Source: Parelaphostrongylus tenuis (taxonomy: Eukaryota > Nematoda > Chromadorea > Rhabditida > Metastrongylidae). From it: a stretch of 64,000 bases of DNA. The position numbers were made by a program, and so were the translations under genes. Location of the stretch: the NCBI GenBank assembly GCA_019055375.1, contig JAHQIW010001483.1, positions 1 through 64,000 on the forward strand. Direction: 5' to 3'. Position 1 is the stretch's first letter; each line of letters starts with the position of its first letter. Positions 58,982-64,000 of this stretch are shown here, in pieces. Below the pieces are notes generated by a model. The model did no database searches, was not told where the DNA came from, and worked only from the letters and a program-made list of their open reading frames with translations.

Positions 58982-61900
58982 CTTTCTGGTATTCATTACC
59001 CTTTTTGGGATGACGTGTGAGTCCTAGTGCAAAATTATTTGAAAACTTTTCCATTAAGTAGAGCGCTTTCCTTAGACTTTCACTAATTGTTTAAATCCGA
59101 GTACGAATATCAAGCGATATAATTCTATCGAGACATAAATTGCTTGCCCAGAATTTCTGAATCAAATTCAAGATGCAGGAGATGATTTTCAATGGAATGT
59201 TAGTTCGCTGGCGTTTTGGATCACTTGATGTTTTGTCTGGAAATCACTAACCATAATAGCAAGATGTATCTGACGTAATGGCTTGGAGCTGTCATACAGT
59301 GCATACCTGCTTGTTGCTTCGACCACATCTGTGAGAGTGAGCTAATAAACTTTCCACCACAACCTAAAAATGCCTTCATTGATGTTGGCCTTGTGTGCTG
59401 GTATAGTGAATATTGAAGTGGTACTGCGATAGGTTCCCCCAGATCAATGTAGCTGCCAAAGCCATGCAACCATCTCCATAATGCGTCATAAGTCGACATG
59501 GGCGTGCATATGTTTTTCATTTCATACGACTCTATGACACTTTTTGCTAGTGGATCCTAATGCTTCTAGCATTCGGTTTGTTTCCTCGCATTCATCATAA
59601 TAGAGGTCTTGGAACACTTCTTATGTTGTTTTGATTGTCGCTTAAGACCTGCCTCTTTTTTCGTGAATACTGCAGATTGCCACTCTGGCAGATTTCTTCC
59701 CATTCTTTAAGGATCTCCAGGCTAAAACGCTCTCAGGTGATAACTGAGCAGTATCAGAATGGAGTCGAACCAGCACATTTCTCCTGATGCTCTTACATCA
59801 CTAATCACTCTGACACGAGTTCTGGTGTATCTATAAAGGTGGGAAATTCAAATGATTTAGCTGTCATAGCTGTGCCTGAAAGAGTTTTCAAGCTTAGAGA
59901 TTCTTGACAACTAGTCAGCTTTTAATGATACCAGCAGGTGACCCTTTCGGTAAATACAGAAATGAAATTCTGTGCTAGTGAACTAAGACTTCCACAATGG
60001 TTGTGTAAAGTTCAACTGCCAAAAAAAAACGCCGTAAAGCTTCCAATGTAGAACGTAACTGCAACGCAAAGAAGATATAAAGAACAAAAAGAACTGTGCA
60101 AACACACAAGTCGCTGAAGTTGGTCAGACATCAAGTCACTATTGCCCTTCCATCATTCGAATGGTATAGAACTGGTTAGACAGTAATTTTTATCTCAAAT
60201 CTTTTTCATCAAAATACAAACGTTCTTCACCCTTAAGATCTCGAGCAAAAAATTACGGGGTTTTCCAAAAATCGATGAAAGACTTTCCCTATAGCGGGCG
60301 TATCCTAGCATAGAATAAACTTTACCAACTTCGAGAAAAATTTTTAAAATTCAGACAACCAATAAGGTATCATCCTTCTTTATATTACTTTTACATAAGA
60401 CTTTAGAACTATGGAGATGAAGAAGTCGCTGAAGACCGCATCGACTGGACTGATCAGTAAAGGATTTCTTGAGCAAAAAATTCACGGTACCATCAGAGAG
60501 GTGGAATCATGTATGTTTTTATCGTTTTTTTCATACTAACGGCTTTATTTCTATTCACGTATTTCTTAAATTGTCCGTCTTTTTTTAAAACTTAGTAGAC
60601 GAGAATATTACCAGCATATGACACAGTGATCGCGTGGATAAAAATTTCACTTTACTCAGATTTTTGAATGCTTTTGGCAAAGGTGCCATTGACAGCTCAC
60701 AAAAGTCTAGGTCTCATCAGATCTATCTCGAGACCTCTGACGCGGAACAGTTCCACGTCAACGCCTTGAATTTCTGCTGAATGTACATTATGAATAATCA
60801 TTTTTGCTTTCTTCGGCTTTTTTCTATTAAGGCCTTTTTTCATCTTTGATAATATCTGCATTTGCCGAATGGTAATTATGCATGTCATGTACATGGTGAT
60901 GTGAGTGATCTGTGATGCACATTTACGTCCAATATGTTGTAGATCACGTAACAAATGTATCTTTGGATAGCGTAGATTTTTGTACATCTTTCAAATATCT
61001 AGGTTTCATAGATGGTCGGCTAACGTATTAAGCAATTATTATTAGCACGTTTTCAAGGTGTGTTATATCTCATGCTTTCTATGAATACCGTCATGTGTGC
61101 TGATGTTCTACTTTCAATGCACTTCGTAGTTCACGTGACTCATGATAGTATTGGCCTTATTGTACTTTGAAGATAATGTTGGAATCTAGTTGATTTTCTA
61201 GTTTTCTAAGCTCTGTGGACCGCTTTATTGTAATCATGTCAAAGTCTTTCAACTATGTTGTCCTTCAGGAAGCTCTTTAGCTCTTGATGTTTTGCCATTG
61301 TGCTTATTTTCTCTATGTAGTGCAACATTCAGTTATGTTTTCTTGCATACCACAATTTTTTAAAATATATTGTCTATAAAAATAAGATTTAGGCGTTGAC
61401 GCTTCTTCTTTCAGGAAATATTTAGTCAGCCACAAGAACCAATTATAATGAGGCATGTCGTGTTGTAACAGTATGCACTTTCAAATGTTCGACAAATCAA
61501 TCAACTTTATAACATGCATTTGGCCAGAATCAGGAATTTCTTTGAATTTGAGGCTTCAGAGCAATGTATTTTCATAAATGTGAGATAAACTAGTACGAAA
61601 TGCCCGCTACGTATTCTAAGCAGTGCAAGTGTCATAAGCGGTCAGGGCCCACAAAATACATTGTACTCTTGTCAGTGCTTTCAAGAGTTTGATTTGGCAG
61701 CCAAACTTATCATGTCACAGTTTTCTATGTTCGGTCCATCACCTCTCCAGCACAGATTCTATGAACTCTACGACACTTTGAAAACCGACTATACATTCAC
61801 TTCGACATTACCAAGAAATCATGTTTTGTAACCAATCCACATTAAGTGGTCCCATTATTAACTGCACCCTATTATTTTCTTCAGTTTTTATGCTCAGACT

Positions 61901-63624
61901 GCTCCACTGCCAAAAAGCTGTAGTATGTTGGAAAGTTCTTTAGTAGCATTAGCAAAGATGCTATGAAAAGGCACGCGTGCAACAGGTTAACTAATCGTGT
62001 ATCAAAACCGCTCACCATTAGCCGCGTTCGACAATGCTTTGAGTGTATGAATAAAACCAGTGCAAGGAAGACGACAGAGAAGATCAACACTGCGTTAAGG
62101 TCAGGCACTACTGCAGATTGGACTATGTGTCATTGGCTCAAGCTCTTCGACTAAGCTGATGCGAGCTGTCAAACAGCTCCATTCTGGCTTGTTTGTTACA
62201 TATGATAAAAGCACCTTGCCCCACGAACTGATAGCGCATTGGGCTCGCGCCACGGGTATAAAGCACCTCTCCCCCCTTCCTGGGGTAGCACCATCCCTCG
62301 TCATGAAATTGAAATAAGCTACTGCAAAGTGATATCTGGATGGGCATCTCATAAATGATTGATCTATTGGGGCAATGTTGCAAGCGTAACTGTTTGCAAA
62401 AGTCTTCTGCTGCAAAAGTACAAGGACCTTACTTATATTATCATCACTGGGCAAAAGTCTTGGATTTAATCTGAGAACAACACGCGCCTCGTCTATTGGT
62501 TGCATCGCAGCGAATAACTTGCCACAACCATCAAAGATCAATTCCTATGCTCGGGAAGTTATGCTCAGTTTTCCGGGATTAGCAAGGCATGGTGCTTTGA
62601 AGCTGATCAACAGCAAGCAAACAATCAGTACCAACCAAACGGGAAACAACTGCGAAAGCTGACAACAGCAGTGCGAAAAATGAACCCGTCTTGCCGTCCT
62701 CCGCGATAACGACTGACCTCACATTGACAAGCCGGTTCCCATAATTTGGAGAGTTGGACAACGGCACCTCAGCCAAAGTACGGCCGTGATTTGCTCCATT
62801 GGATTATCATTTTGCGTACCCTTAAGCAGTGTCTGCGGGCGGGAAAAAATTTAAATATACTAACTCAAAGCTGACATCGCCTAATTCTTTGATCACAAGT
62901 CTCCTTTTTTCTCAAATTACTGAGTAATTCAATCAATCACTTTACAGCAAATGGTTGTATATCATTGTTTATGATGATGATTTTATCTGTCGTTCAACTA
63001 ATTTCTTTGAATAAATTAGATTTAACTGAAATGTCGAAGTAGCAAGATAATGATAGGGCAGCCCCATGCATAAACCTCCAACTTAATCGGTTTTTTTTGA
63101 GGGTGCAATAATGCCCTTCACTCTTCTTATGCATAGTTTATTATCAACGGCAGTCAGTATCATTGACAACCGTTTTATATGTGATTTTTTCTTAACAGCC
63201 AATCACATCATCAGCAACCTCTTTTATGATATCTTATCAGTGGATAATCACTATCACCATCAACCGCCGCGTATTTGAAAAAACACTGAGTGAGGTTCCT
63301 CATTCGAGCGCTGTCCACCGAAGACGATTCGAGTCGACTGAAGACAAAGTTGAAGTCACAGCGAGCGCCAAGAGCGGTGGGCAAGCGACGGATCAGCGGA
63401 TGTGAAGAGACGAAAACGTCGCAACGTTAGCCGAAAATTTTTTTCAACAACCTCGCGTGGCTCAATCATTGAAAAGTATGTGATGATTCCAAGGTTTGTA
63501 TTTAGCATTTCCACTTTTCCTTTGAAAGCGTTTTCAACGAAATTTTGAATGAGAGCAAAAATTAAACGTTTATTCATGGAATGTCATTAGCACTTTCTAT
63601 TATGTTTGTATAAACTAACTATCA
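58982..63624. other. Outer right arm, no named gene
   Basis: Mirror of 28,315-32,957. The plus strand carries a short mixed-composition frame at about 63,270-63,397 (PHSSAVHRRRFESTEDKVEV) that I could not connect to other exons. Confidence 0.4.
62101..62541 (-). CDS. Hypothetical open frame, 146 codons (right arm)
   Basis: Mirror of 29,398-29,838 with an identical translation. Confidence 0.2.
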   Translation of the reverse strand: MIFDGCGKLFAAMQPIDEARVVLRLNPRLLPSDDNISKVLVLLQQKTFANSYACNIAPIDQSFMRCPSRYHFAVAYFNFMTRDGATPGRGERCFIPVARAQCAISSWGKVLLSYVTNKPEWSCLTARISLVEELEPMTHSPICSSA

Positions 63625-63975
63625 ATGTCCAAGCATTATCTGAATAGGGAATTCTTTCATTTACAAAATCACAATAACCAGATGGCCAACGCTCTTCTCT
63701 CACCCACATATCTTGTATTTGTCACGTTGACTGCACACTGTGCTGCCAAACAAGTAGCACTAGATAGCAAGTTCATGCTCACTTCACTTTCCGAATTTAC
63801 CTGCATTTGGTACCAAATTCTGTACCATGGAATTTTTCTTCGGAGTAATTATTCTCTTTTACACAACTGCACGGATTTTCCTAGCTTTGTCGTTCATGTT
63901 TTACGTCTTTGGAGTGTAATCGTTTCGATCGTTCAATATTGTCGCGACGAAAGTGATTCGATATCGCCCTCATGA
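63625..63975 (+). CDS. Hypothetical 116-codon open frame, also in left arm at 27,964-28,314
   Basis: ATG-started frame, identical on the left arm (minus strand). Mixed composition with hydrophobic parts (SFVVHVLRLWSVIVSIV). No domain recognised and no splice context assessed. Confidence 0.2.
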   Translation: MSKHYLNREFFHLQNHNNQMANALLSPTYLVFVTLTAHCAAKQVALDSKFMLTSLSEFTCIWYQILYHGIFLRSNYSLLHNCTDFPSFVVHVLRLWSVIVSIVQYCRDESDSISPS

Positions 63976-64000
63976 GTCATCAAGTCGTCTATCTGTCCGA

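Larger units (their letters stand above)
47606..64000 (-). repeat. Giant inverted repeat, right arm (runs off window)
   Basis: Mirror of 27,939-44,324. The last bases, up to position 64,000, still match left-arm positions down to 27,939, so this arm is truncated by the window and not by the end of homology. Confidence 0.97.

Noticed and set aside
27939..64000. Palindrome as a missed sequencing-adapter artefact
   Set aside because: That artefact usually gives a hairpin with no unique centre and identical arms. Here there is a 3.3 kb unique spacer and real sequence differences. Other assembly errors are not excluded.

Overview
The window looks like repeat-rich, AT-rich nuclear DNA of a nematode, most likely a strongylid (hookworm-type) worm. 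I base this on the decayed RTE-type LINE, Penelope-like element (PLE) and mariner copies, whose protein motifs match families I know from such worms, and on short-intron splice signals of the nematode kind around the few gene-like exons. The species cannot be fixed from the sequence. I see no bacterial operon, no rRNA gene and no complete, confidently named host gene.

The dominant structure is a giant inverted repeat. The segment 27,939-44,324 reappears in reverse complement as 47,606-64,000, around a 3.3 kb unique spacer (44,325-47,605). The arms are at least 16.4 kb, differ only by scattered single-base changes and short indels, and the right arm is still matching when the window ends, so the true size is unknown. 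Every insertion in the left arm has a mirror copy in the right arm: SINEs, a 3' RTE fragment sitting inside a PLE, a tRNA-like element with inverted ends, and a smaller hairpin element. The duplication therefore postdates those insertions, or one arm is an assembly artefact.

Layout. 1-17 kb: unrecognised AT-rich DNA with short interspersed elements. I define three tRNA-derived families here (called SINE-A, SINE-B and SINE-C), a TIR element family of about 0.65-0.7 kb with a G- or C-rich centre, two other hairpin elements, a mariner relic and a (TATCC)n tract. 17.1-20.0 kb: a nearly full-length, broken RTE LINE. 20.5-21.9 kb: an internally deleted PLE with a GIY-YIG end. 22.7 kb: an RTE 3' fragment. 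24.3-25.35 kb: the best host-gene candidate, on the minus strand, unrecognised. 26.0-26.5 kb: a strand-switching GTGATA/TATCAC microsatellite. 27.0-27.4 kb: a second mariner relic. 27.9 kb to the end: the inverted repeat.

The mobile elements are all degenerate. The RTE and PLE copies have frameshifts, stops, deletions and altered catalytic residues. SINE coordinates are approximate, by eye. Gene-like exons are offered with low confidence because I could not run gene prediction or homology searches.
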